Below, one piece after another: positions 1 to 5,940 of a stretch of DNA of 7,369 nucleotides (position 1 is its first letter; every line of letters begins with the position of its first letter). This DNA comes from Deltaproteobacteria bacterium (GTDB lineage: Bacteria > Desulfobacterota > Binatia > Binatales > Binataceae): the NCBI GenBank assembly GCA_003161515.1, contig PMOH01000293.1, positions 1-7,369 of the forward strand. Reading direction: 5' to 3'. The translations under genes were made by a program, and so were the position numbers. Below the pieces are notes generated by a model. That model did not search any database. It had not been told where the DNA came from and saw only the letters and a list, made by a program, of their open reading frames with translations.

Positions 1-608
1 TGCTGAAAGATGCCGGCTTCGAAACCGAGCGCGGATGGGTTGACTATAAGATCGAGGTGACGCCGGATCTGGTCGCGCGTTACGAAAGTGCATTGGAAGC
101 TTGCCGCCGCGCCGGTTTTCAAATCGTCGCGCTGAAGGATATTCCCTCCGCGCGCCGAATCCGCGATTTCGAGCACACCTGGAACACCGCATTCGCACGT
201 CACTGGGGCGCGACCCCGTTCACCACCGACGAACTGGTCTTCCTGTTCGACTTCTTCGCGATGTCGGGCGCGCTCGAGACTTCGGTGCTCGCGTATCGGG
301 ACGGCCAGCCGGTCGGCGCCCTGATGGTTACGCCGTCGAATCCGGAGGGCGCAATTCTCAAGCCCGGCCGCAAGCTGGGCGATCACGAAAAGCTAAACTT
401 CCTGGGCATCGGCGTACTAGAAGAAGCACGCGGCCGCGGCGTCAACCTCGCGATGGCGTCCTACTCGTACCTTGAACTGATCCGCAGAGGCTCGAAATAT
501 CTAAGCTACACACTCGTACTCGACGACAACTGGCCGTCGCGCCGCACCGCAGAAAAACTAGGCGCCAAAGTCTGCGCCAACTACGTAACCTACCGCCGCA
601 CCATCTGA
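1..608 (+). CDS. GNAT-family N-acetyltransferase, C-terminal part (5' end outside window)
   Basis: The reading frame is open from the first complete codon at position 3 to the TGA at 606-608 (201 visible residues), so the GTG at 57 is probably internal and the true start lies to the left. The C-terminal half shows a GNAT fold: a strand with LNFLGIGV followed by the acetyl-CoA pyrophosphate-binding loop ARGRGVN (about nt 426-446, fitting R/QxxGxG/A), then a helix. Near the end DDNWPSRRTAEKLGAK resembles GNAT motif B, where an Asn and the 'EKLGF/A' helix contact CoA. The upstream part (ACRRAGFQIVAL, then FEHTWNTAFARHWG) resembles the linker and substrate side of longer, YghO-like acetyltransferases of roughly 370-400 aa, so about half the protein is missing here. 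Such enzymes transfer an acetyl group from acetyl-CoA to an amine in the cytosol. The substrate cannot be told. A 243-bp gap and a hairpin separate it from the next gene, so it is probably a separate transcription unit. Confidence 0.85.
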   Translation, partial: LKDAGFETERGWVDYKIEVTPDLVARYESALEACRRAGFQIVALKDIPSARRIRDFEHTWNTAFARHWGATPFTTDELVFLFDFFAMSGALETSVLAYRDGQPVGALMVTPSNPEGAILKPGRKLGDHEKLNFLGIGVLEEARGRGVNLAMASYSYLELIRRGSKYLSYTLVLDDNWPSRRTAEKLGAKVCANYVTYRRTI

Positions 609-625
609 GCTCCGATACGCGATTG

Positions 626-668
626 TCCCACTTCCCTCCAGGGAAGGCTTAGGGGTTAGGTTTCCGAG
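626..668. repeat. Hairpin plus T/A-G-G-rich segment resembling a dispersed intergenic repeat
   Basis: Eighteen to sixty bases after the GNAT stop codon, CTTCCC (631-636) and GGGAAG (641-646) form a perfect 6-bp stem around the loop TCCA. The segment GGCTTAGGGGTTAGGTTTCC follows directly (646-665). On the minus strand this reads as CCTAACCCCTAAGCC followed by TTCCCTGGAGGGAA. From memory, this layout (CCTAACCCC next to a CTTCCC/GGGAAG hairpin) recurs between genes in several GC-rich bacterial genomes. Only one copy is in the window, so repeat status is inference. No T-tract follows the stem, so it is not a classic intrinsic terminator, although it could protect an mRNA 3' end. Confidence 0.35.
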
Positions 669-703
669 AGACAACGCATTGCCGCGAACGGGCACCCTCC
701 AAC

Positions 704-728
704 TTGAAATCACAATTCGTGATTTCAA
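704..728. promoter_or_regulatory. 10+10 bp inverted repeat, candidate operator upstream of the amidohydrolase operon
   Basis: TTGAAATCAC (704-713) is repeated exactly in inverted form as GTGATTTCAA (719-728), separated by AATTC. A perfect 10-bp dyad with a 5-nt centre in an otherwise GC-rich region, about 125 bp before the amidohydrolase start, looks like a binding site for a dimeric helix-turn-helix regulator. No T-run follows, which argues against an intrinsic terminator. An 8-bp palindrome AAGCGCTT (728-735) abuts its right side. No regulator gene lies in the window, so the cognate protein is unknown. An RNA hairpin role remains possible. Confidence 0.5.
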
Positions 729-767
729 AGCGCTTGGCACTCCAACGTACCGATCGTTCAATCTCGT

Positions 768-795
768 TTGCCAAATCGATCCGCGATGCTGTAAG
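768..795 (+). promoter_or_regulatory. Weak sigma70-like promoter candidate for the amidohydrolase operon
   Basis: TTGCCA (768-773, four matches to TTGACA) and TGTAAG (790-795, four matches to TATAAT) are 16 bp apart. The implied start site would leave a leader of about 50 nt before the ATG at 852, a normal distance. Both boxes are imperfect and promoters of this lineage are not known to me, so this is only the best candidate in the gap. Confidence 0.2.
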
Positions 796-851
796 ACGAA
801 AATAGTCGCGCTCACTCTCACCGACCTTGTCTTCGAAGGAGGGATCTTTCG

Positions 852-2585
852 ATGGCCGATATCGATCTTCACATCAAAGGTGGAACCGTAGTTGACGGAA
901 CCCGCGTGCCGCGTTACCGCGCCGACGTTTGGATCAAGGACGGCAAAATCGCGCAGGTCGGCGGGCGCGCTCGCGGCTTCGCGAAGAAGACTATCGACGC
1001 CGACGGCATGATCGTGGCCCCAGGCTTCGTCGATTTGCATACTCACTACGACGCGCAGATTCGATGGGACCCGTACTGCACCATCTCGGGATGGCACGGC
1101 GTCACGTCGGTGGTGCTCGGCAATTGCGGCTTCGGCTTCGTCCCGGTCAAGCCGGATTTTCGCGAGCGCTCGATGCTTACGATGACGCGCACCGAAGCGA
1201 TTCCGTATGAATCGATGAAGGTCGGGATGAAGTGGGACTGGGAAACGATTCCGCAGTACCTCGATTCGCTCGATCGCACCGCGAAGGGCGTCAACGTGAT
1301 CCAGTATCTGCCGACCTCGTCGCTGTTGACCTACGTGATGGGCCTCGAGGCCGCAAAGACTCGCGCCGCGACCGACGACGAACGCGCCGAGATGCGCGCG
1401 CTGCTCGCCGAAGGAATGGACGCCGGCCTCGGCGGCTTCTCGGTGCAGCGGCTCGGTCCCGATTCCACGCAGGCCGACTTCGACGGATCGCCGATGGTGA
1501 CCGACACGATGTGCGATGAGGACATCCTGAACCTCGCGCGCGTACTGCGCGATCGCGACGAAGGCTTCATCCAGATCACGCAGGCGACCGGCCACATCAA
1601 GGATGATCTCGCATTCCTCGAACGCCTTGCCGCGGAGGCGAATCGCCCGATTCTGCACAACGCGATCGCGCCCGCGCGCCACGATCCCAAGGTCCATCAG
1701 CGCAGCCTCGCATGGCTCAAGCGATGCCGCGAGAAAGGCCTGCCGATCTTCGGTCAGACCGCAACGCTCCGCACCGGCTTCGCCTTCACGCTCGAGCATT
1801 GGAATCTTTACGACGCGAGTCCCGCGTGGCGTACCGTCACGACTGGCAGCAACGAAGAAAAAATCGCGAAGATGAAGGATCCCGCTCTGCGCGAGGCGAT
1901 TAAGCGCGAGCACGACGAGGCGAATAAAAAGCTCGAAGTGATCCAGAAAGGCGTCGGGGGTCCCATTCGTCATCTGATCGTGTCGTGGGTGAACGACAAG
2001 CCCGAGCTGGAAAAGTACGTCGGCAAATCAATCGGCCAAATCGCCGCCGAACAAAACAAGCACGAGATCGACACGATGCTCGATCTGTCGATCGCCGGCG
2101 GTCTCAAGGTCGAGTTCCTCGGTCCCAATCGCGGCTTCAATGCCGAGTTCTACGCCGAGATGATCAACGATTCGCCCTACACGATTCCCGGCGTGTCCGA
2201 CGGCGGCGCACACACCAAGTTCTTCACCGGCGGCGCGTACACGACTGACTTCCTCGGCTGGCTGGTTCGCGACGAACAACGAATCACGCTCGAGGAGGCG
2301 CACTATCGCCTCTCCGCGCTGCCCGCGCACGCAGCCGGCTTCCGCGACCGCGGCGTTCTGCGCGAAGGACTGGCGGCAGACGTCGTCGTTTACGATCTCA
2401 ATCGCCTCGGCGTCGAGCCGGATTGGATCGGCGACATCGCGCACGACTTTCCCGGCGGCGAATGGCGTCGCGTGCAGCACGCGCGCGGCTATCGCGCGAT
2501 CGTCGTCAACGGCGAGATGACCTGGGACGACGGTCGATGCACCGGCGCGACGCCTGGCAAACTGCTGCGCGGCGGCCGCGGATAA
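852..2585 (+). CDS. D-aminoacylase-like amidohydrolase (N-acyl-D-amino-acid deacylase family)
   Basis: This 577-aa protein is a metal-dependent amidohydrolase of the Amidohydro_3/D-aminoacylase type, expected to hydrolyse an amide or cyclic amide bond in the cytosol. The start is fixed by a near-perfect Shine-Dalgarno, AGGAGG (837-842), 9 nt before ATG. The N-terminal beta-sandwich (about 1-55, IKGGTVVDG) leads into the barrel with the metal motif DLHTHYD (His63, His65). GNCG follows with Cys92, 27 residues after the second His, the same spacing as His69 to Cys96 of the Alcaligenes enzyme. The barrel closes with SDGGAHT (Asp450, His454). The C-terminus has the family hallmarks GLAADVVVYD (506-515) and a VVNGE...TGATPGKLL tail. 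It is longer than typical D-aminoacylases (about 480-500 aa); the extra length seems to lie around residues 310-410. The His ligands on strands 5 and 6 (candidates His248 and His269) cannot be placed surely. The actual substrate is unknown; D-amino acids, hydantoin-like rings or other amides are all possible. It is followed 8 bp later by a TrpF-like gene. Confidence 0.88.
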   Translation: MADIDLHIKGGTVVDGTRVPRYRADVWIKDGKIAQVGGRARGFAKKTIDADGMIVAPGFVDLHTHYDAQIRWDPYCTISGWHGVTSVVLGNCGFGFVPVKPDFRERSMLTMTRTEAIPYESMKVGMKWDWETIPQYLDSLDRTAKGVNVIQYLPTSSLLTYVMGLEAAKTRAATDDERAEMRALLAEGMDAGLGGFSVQRLGPDSTQADFDGSPMVTDTMCDEDILNLARVLRDRDEGFIQITQATGHIKDDLAFLERLAAEANRPILHNAIAPARHDPKVHQRSLAWLKRCREKGLPIFGQTATLRTGFAFTLEHWNLYDASPAWRTVTTGSNEEKIAKMKDPALREAIKREHDEANKKLEVIQKGVGGPIRHLIVSWVNDKPELEKYVGKSIGQIAAEQNKHEIDTMLDLSIAGGLKVEFLGPNRGFNAEFYAEMINDSPYTIPGVSDGGAHTKFFTGGAYTTDFLGWLVRDEQRITLEEAHYRLSALPAHAAGFRDRGVLREGLAADVVVYDLNRLGVEPDWIGDIAHDFPGGEWRRVQHARGYRAIVVNGEMTWDDGRCTGATPGKLLRGGRG

Positions 2586-2593
2586 TCACGCCA

Positions 2594-3271
2594 ATGGCAG
2601 TTCAAATCTACAGCATGACGTCGGTCGTCGACGCGGTCGCGACTGCCGACGCCGGCGCCGAGCTGATTGGCCTGGTCATTGCCGAGCCCGGCGTCGTCGC
2701 CGAAGCGATCGACGCCGACCTGGCGCGCAAAATTCTGTCCGCGGTTCGCCCGCGCTCGCGCGGTGTCGCGCTGTCTCTGTCCGATGATCGCGACGAGATT
2801 TGCGCGATGGTTGACGCAGTACGCCCCGACGTCCTGCACGTCGTCGCGCGCGAGATCGAGCCCGAAGACTGCGCCTGGATTCGCAAGCGGATCGCGCCGG
2901 TCATGCTCCTGCGTGCGATCGCCGTGCGCGCCGGCGAAACTCTCACCGAGGCGGACGCGCATCAGGACTGCCTCGATTACCTGATGCTGGATTCCGGCGC
3001 GAAGGGCCCGCCATATGCCGGCGCGACCGGCGAGACTCACGACTGGTCTATCAGCCGCACCGTCGTCGAGCGCTCGCGCGTCCCGGTGATCCTCGCGGGC
3101 GGACTATCCGCCGAGAACGTCGCCGACGCGATCGCCACGGTCAAGCCATGGGGCGTCGATTCGTTCACGCACACCGACGTTCCCGGGCTTCGCGGAAAAA
3201 AAGATCCGGCTCGGGTGCACGCTTTCATCAACGCCGCCCGCCGCGCGTTCGCTGAAAATCTGAAACCCTAA
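2594..3271 (+). CDS. TrpF-fold (phosphoribosylanthranilate isomerase-like) protein with altered active site
   Basis: This 225-aa, single-domain (beta/alpha)8 protein resembles TrpF along its length. Matching segments include LHVVAREIEPEDC for the 'QLHG' strand, LDYLMLDS (Asp133), GATGETHDW (143-151) for the 'GGTG..FDW' loop, VPVILAGGLSAENVADAI (163-180) and GVDSFTHTDVPG...KD (187-204). Key TrpF residues are changed. The KICG strand with the general-base Cys reads QIYSMT, so Tyr6 replaces Cys; the 'SPR' arginine segment reads EPGVV; and the phosphate-binding SSGVE loop is SFTHTD. The general-acid Asp (Asp133) is kept. It may therefore be a repurposed isomerase or binding protein rather than a tryptophan biosynthesis enzyme, and no trp genes are nearby. 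ATG at 2594 is chosen over a TTG at 2423 because TrpF similarity begins there and the earlier start would overlap the amidohydrolase by 163 bp. There is no clear Shine-Dalgarno. It lies 8 bp after the previous stop, so translational coupling is likely. Confidence 0.8.
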   Translation: MAVQIYSMTSVVDAVATADAGAELIGLVIAEPGVVAEAIDADLARKILSAVRPRSRGVALSLSDDRDEICAMVDAVRPDVLHVVAREIEPEDCAWIRKRIAPVMLLRAIAVRAGETLTEADAHQDCLDYLMLDSGAKGPPYAGATGETHDWSISRTVVERSRVPVILAGGLSAENVADAIATVKPWGVDSFTHTDVPGLRGKKDPARVHAFINAARRAFAENLKP

Positions 3272-4746
3272 GAACCTGAAGCGCCCGGGAGTTTTGCGAG
3301 CAGCGCCGCCGCTTCCTTTTCGACCCGCGTGCCTTTGAAAAAGTTCGGGTTCGCCTCGCCCCAGAAGCGGACCGGGTTGACGAACATGAAATCGCGGAAG
3401 TCGTCCGCCGTGATCAGCTCGTCCTCGACCAGCTCGTACGCTTCCGGCACGACCTCCTTCATATCCGGCACGTCGAAATGCCCGATGTCCGAGCCGAACA
3501 GCACGTTCAGCTTCGCGCCGAACGGATTGGCCTTGCGGTTGAATGCGTAGGCGTTGATCGGGTCGTCGGCTTCGCATCCGAAATAGAAGTTATCGACGAA
3601 CAGATCGCGGATGTCTTCGGCTCGATTGATCTTGCACGCGGCGAAATCGTCCAGCTCGCGGAGGCCGCCGGTCGCGCCGCTTTGGTCGCGCTCGAGAATC
3701 GTCGCGACGTTGGGGGTGCCAGCCTGCTGCTCAAGCTTGCCTTCGACCCACTTTCCGCCGTACTCGCGAATCAGTTGCGTGAGCATCTCGCGATTCAGGT
3801 TGGCCGGATTCGTATCCTCGAGCGCCTCGCGATTGCGCTTCTTCCAATGTCCGATCAGATCGCAGTAAAGCGCGCACGCCCATCCGACTCCGCCTTCGAG
3901 AAACCCCATCTTGAGCTGCGGAAAGCGGCGCGTGACGCCGCCAAGGAAAATCGCCTTGCATACCGCCTCGCTCGCGGCGGCGAAATGCCCGATATGGTTG
4001 TAAACAAAATTGGTCGGCGAATTGCGCAGCCCGACCCCGCGCGATCCCGAATGAAAAGTCGGCGAAATCCCCAGCTCGATACATTTCGCCCACACCTGAT
4101 CGTAGTTGTACTCGCTGTCGAGTCCGAGCATGTCGAACCAGGTCGTGGGTCGCTCCGCGTCCGATGACGACCGTATCTGCCGCCGCACCATGCTCGCCAT
4201 CATCACGACCTTGAGCCCGAGTTCCTTCACCACGTACTCGAGTTCCGCGCACGCCTCGTCCGGCGTATGCATCGGGATCACGGCGGCTGGCGTCATGCGG
4301 TCGGAAAATTCCCCGAAAAATTCCGCGATGAACCGATTGAACGCGCGGCATGTCGCGCGCCGTGTTCCGTCATCAGGATGAAACGGAATACCGAGCCCGG
4401 CGGTCGGATAGAGCACGGTGAAATCCATGCCGAATTCGTCGAGCCGTTGGTAGAGCAACCGCGGCAGAATCTCGGTCGCGCGATCGCGCGTGTTCCTGGT
4501 CGGCAGCGCCCAGAACGCTTCCTGCGCTCGCCGCCTGCGCTTGCGTTCTTCTTCTGAAGCGGTCAGCCGCTTCGCGATTCTGCCGTTGAACGCGCGAAAT
4601 CCTTCGACCGCACGCTGGCCGCCGAATTTTTCCAACTGCTCGATGATGATCGGCCCGAACTCCAGCCAATGCCCATCGGCATCGATCACCGGATGCTTAA
4701 GACTCGCGCGAATCCGCTGCGCCTCCGAAATTTTCTCGCTGGCCAT
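3268..4746 (-). CDS. Amidohydro_2-type metal-dependent hydrolase
   Basis: This 492-aa TIM-barrel hydrolase belongs to the amidohydrolase 2 (ACMSD-like) group, whose members hydrolyse or decarboxylate small organic acids and amides in the cytosol. The start has a good Shine-Dalgarno on the minus strand, GGAGG (4758-4754), 7 nt before ATG. The N-terminal metal motif is IDADGH (Asp22, Asp24, His26), the DxDGH form common in this large subfamily in place of HxH. Further candidate ligands are FHSGSRG (His232), FLEGG (Glu284) and FGSDIGHFD (Asp419 or Asp420 region, His423). RLDEFGMDFTVLYPTAGL (101-118) is typical of the group. A charged helix (EEERKRRRRAQ) lies near 65-75. Residues about 300-390 form a long insert between barrel strands. 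It faces the D-aminoacylase/TrpF-like pair and its TAG shares 4 bp with the TrpF-like stop region. The substrate is not determined. Its sequence family differs from the Amidohydro_3 enzyme, so this is not a duplication. Confidence 0.85.
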   Translation of the reverse strand: MASEKISEAQRIRASLKHPVIDADGHWLEFGPIIIEQLEKFGGQRAVEGFRAFNGRIAKRLTASEEERKRRRRAQEAFWALPTRNTRDRATEILPRLLYQRLDEFGMDFTVLYPTAGLGIPFHPDDGTRRATCRAFNRFIAEFFGEFSDRMTPAAVIPMHTPDEACAELEYVVKELGLKVVMMASMVRRQIRSSSDAERPTTWFDMLGLDSEYNYDQVWAKCIELGISPTFHSGSRGVGLRNSPTNFVYNHIGHFAAASEAVCKAIFLGGVTRRFPQLKMGFLEGGVGWACALYCDLIGHWKKRNREALEDTNPANLNREMLTQLIREYGGKWVEGKLEQQAGTPNVATILERDQSGATGGLRELDDFAACKINRAEDIRDLFVDNFYFGCEADDPINAYAFNRKANPFGAKLNVLFGSDIGHFDVPDMKEVVPEAYELVEDELITADDFRDFMFVNPVRFWGEANPNFFKGTRVEKEAAALLAKLPGASGS

Positions 4747-4947
4747 CGCTTCGCCTCCGATTTATTTCCGAAGCTTAGTATCGGAAGGGCGACACCGCCA
4801 AGGCCGTCGTCTCGACGCGAGCCGCTGAAAATTAGTCTATTTGGAAGACTTCGCTTAGTTCAGGCGCGGGGCTGGAGATTGATACTGGCGCGGCGCGTCG
4901 TTAGTGTATGACGCGATTCGGGGGATTCGACAGGGGAGGAAACCACG
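4747..4947. other. Divergent intergenic promoter region
   Basis: These 201 bp separate the minus-strand hydrolase from the plus-strand secreted protein and must carry both promoters. The minus-strand gene's Shine-Dalgarno is at 4758-4754. The centre (4827-4860) is visibly richer in A/T than the flanking genes, with a small AGTCT...AGACT dyad (about 4833-4849). I see no coding potential and no terminator. Confidence 0.5.
4879..4907 (+). promoter_or_regulatory. Candidate sigma70-like promoter for the secreted cysteine-rich protein
   Basis: TTGATA (4879-4884, five matches to TTGACA) is followed after 17 bp by TAGTGT (4902-4907, three matches to TATAAT). This would give a leader of about 35 nt before the ATG at 4948. 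The -35 box is good, but the -10 box is poor, so confidence is low. Confidence 0.3.
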
Positions 4948-5370
4948 ATGATCCGGCTAATGTGCCTGGCGCTTGCGGTGTGTCTGCTGGCAGGTCCGCT
5001 TGAGGGATTGGCGACTGCAGACTGCGATAGCAAGCTGGTCGGTACTTCTTGGGAGTGTAAGTTCGCATTTTCGGACCCTTTAGACGACTCCACACTCTGC
5101 ATAGAGTTCGGGCACTACGGCCTCTCTTCCGACTTCGATATGTCTGTCGCCGGATTTGACGGACACGAAGGATGTACCTGCGTTGCCGCGGGTTCGAAAA
5201 AGTCGCCGAAGTTTGATGCAAAGTCGAGCAACTTCGAGTGCACGGAAGTCAATTTCCCGAGCTCCTTTCTAGGTAAAGTGGGTTCCAAGACTTTGAGCGG
5301 CCAATATTGGGACTACACCGGCCTGTCTGGCGTGGCCTCTTGCACGAAATTGTCGTCGCCGTGTCCTTGA
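4948..5370 (+). CDS. Small secreted cysteine-rich protein of unknown function
   Basis: I do not recognise this 140-aa protein. It begins with a clear signal peptide: MIR, a hydrophobic core LMCLALAVCLLAGPL, and a likely signal peptidase I site after ATA (residues 22-24), leaving about 116 mature residues. There is no lipobox, because Asp precedes Cys26. The mature part has eight cysteines (26, 37, 51, 76, 78, 98, 132, 139), an even number including a CTC pair, consistent with up to four disulfides in the periplasm or outside the cell. Gly/Ser/Asp-rich stretches and aromatics (SGQYWDYTGLSG) suggest a compact beta fold. The start is supported by GGAGG (4935-4939), 8 nt before ATG. Base and codon use look less GC-biased than the neighbouring enzymes (AAG, TCT, GGA, TTT appear freely), which could reflect transfer or low expression. 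It is probably transcribed alone or with the small membrane gene downstream. Confidence 0.7.
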   Translation: MIRLMCLALAVCLLAGPLEGLATADCDSKLVGTSWECKFAFSDPLDDSTLCIEFGHYGLSSDFDMSVAGFDGHEGCTCVAAGSKKSPKFDAKSSNFECTEVNFPSSFLGKVGSKTLSGQYWDYTGLSGVASCTKLSSPCP

Positions 5371-5463
5371 TCTTGTATAGAGGCCGAATTCGAACACTCG
5401 CGATTCAACTCAGGACAAATCGACCGAAAAATCAGGACAGCGCCCTCGCGCGCAACGCCCTCC

Positions 5464-5512
5464 AGGATCCCACGCGCCGACAGTCTAGAATCCATCCCTT
5501 TCCCAGCTGGCG
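5464..5512. repeat. 49-bp direct repeat, copy 1
   Basis: This segment starts AGGATCCCACGCG, contains GACAGTCTAGAATCCATCCC in the middle and ends CCCAGCTGGCG. It matches the stretch at 5861-5908 except for two substitutions and one extra C. It ends 62 bp before the start of the small membrane gene. The hexamer TAGAAT (5486-5491) could serve as a -10 box, but no convincing -35 box lies 16-18 bp upstream. The similarity is far longer than a promoter needs, so it may be a dispersed repeat or a conserved regulatory element. Confidence 0.8.
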
Positions 5513-5574
5513 GTATGCGGCCGCGATGGCTGCTGGCGTCTCGGATCGGCTATGGTTGAAACGGTACACCAGCC

Positions 5575-5823
5575 ATGATGAGAGACTGGTTTTCGCCGCC
5601 AAAGAAACCCGCCACTGTTTCCCGCATGATCTTCGGACTGTCATTGGCGGCCATTGGTAGTTACGGGTTCGCATACGTGTTGGCGGGACCGAGAGTCATG
5701 TCGACGATCCCGATCAGAGTTCGGATATTCATTACTGCAGCAGTGTTAGCTCCAGCGGTCATAGGAGCGATTTTTCAACAGGTCAGGTTGAGGAGAGCGC
5801 TCGCTCGCCAAAAGAAATCGTGA
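5575..5823 (+). CDS. Small two-helix membrane protein of unknown function
   Basis: This 82-aa protein is not one I recognise. After a short polar start (MMRDWFSPPKKP) it has a hydrophobic stretch at about 18-38 (IFGLSLAAIGSYGFAYVLAG) and a second at about 50-68 (IFITAAVLAPAVIGAIF). It ends in a basic tail (RLRRALARQKKS), which predicts two transmembrane helices with both ends in the cytoplasm. A stop codon in frame at 5557-5559 limits the start to ATG 5575 or ATG 5578. Neither has a clear Shine-Dalgarno, which lowers confidence that it is expressed. It is the only reading frame in this stretch that looks like a protein. It is bracketed by the two copies of the 49-bp repeat and followed by a hairpin 7 nt after its stop. 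A role with the downstream ABC permeases is possible but unsupported. Confidence 0.5.
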   Translation: MMRDWFSPPKKPATVSRMIFGLSLAAIGSYGFAYVLAGPRVMSTIPIRVRIFITAAVLAPAVIGAIFQQVRLRRALARQKKS

Positions 5824-5830
5824 GATGAAC

Positions 5831-5850
5831 GTGCAGTTTCCAAACTGCAC
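5831..5850. terminator. Strong hairpin after the small membrane gene (no T-tract)
   Basis: GTGCAGTTT (5831-5839) and AAACTGCAC (5842-5850) are perfect inverted copies, giving an 8-bp stem with a TCCA loop if the innermost pair stays open. It begins 7 nt after the TGA of the small membrane gene. The position suits a 3'-end structure, but the next bases (CGGCAGCCC) lack the U-run of an intrinsic terminator. It could instead be a transcript-stabilising hairpin or a protein-binding palindrome upstream of the ABC permease gene. Confidence 0.4.
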
Positions 5851-5860
5851 CGGCAGCCCT

Positions 5861-5908
5861 AGGATCGCACGCGCCGACAGTCTAGAATCCATCCCTTTCC
5901 AGCTTGCG
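5861..5908. repeat. 49-bp direct repeat, copy 2
   Basis: This is the second copy of the element at 5464-5512, 397 bp further on. It differs by G for C at 5867, T for G at 5905 and a missing C in the TTTCC(C)AGCT run. It ends 43 bp before the GTG of the ABC permease gene. Its candidate -10 hexamer TAGAAT is at 5883-5888. The equivalent location of both copies, shortly upstream of same-strand genes, argues for a leader or promoter role. Confidence 0.8.
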
Positions 5909-5940
5909 CGAACGTCCTTTCTACCCGGCACGATTTTCCC

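Noticed and set aside
679..891. A 70-aa plus-strand frame from a TTG across the intergenic region
   Set aside because: It has no Shine-Dalgarno, runs through the inverted repeat and overlaps the strong start of the amidohydrolase in another frame.
558..1973. A 471-aa open frame on the minus strand opposite the D-aminoacylase-like gene
   Set aside because: It mirrors a well-supported enzyme gene, its translation is Arg/His/Ala-rich with no recognisable motif, and long antisense frames are common in GC-rich DNA.
2423..2593. An upstream TTG start for the TrpF-like gene
   Set aside because: The extra residues are Arg-rich out-of-frame translation of the amidohydrolase 3' end, and TrpF similarity begins at the ATG at 2594.
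3478..4167. A 229-aa plus-strand frame opposite the Amidohydro_2 gene
   Set aside because: It lies wholly antisense to a gene with clear family motifs and shows only shadow composition.
4948..5025. Lipoprotein signal for the secreted protein
   Set aside because: The residues before Cys26 are T-A-D, and Asp at the -1 position does not fit a lipobox; an ATA signal peptidase I site fits better.
5307..5660. A 117-aa plus-strand frame overlapping the secreted protein and the small membrane gene
   Set aside because: It has no ribosome binding site or recognisable domain and conflicts with two better-supported frames.
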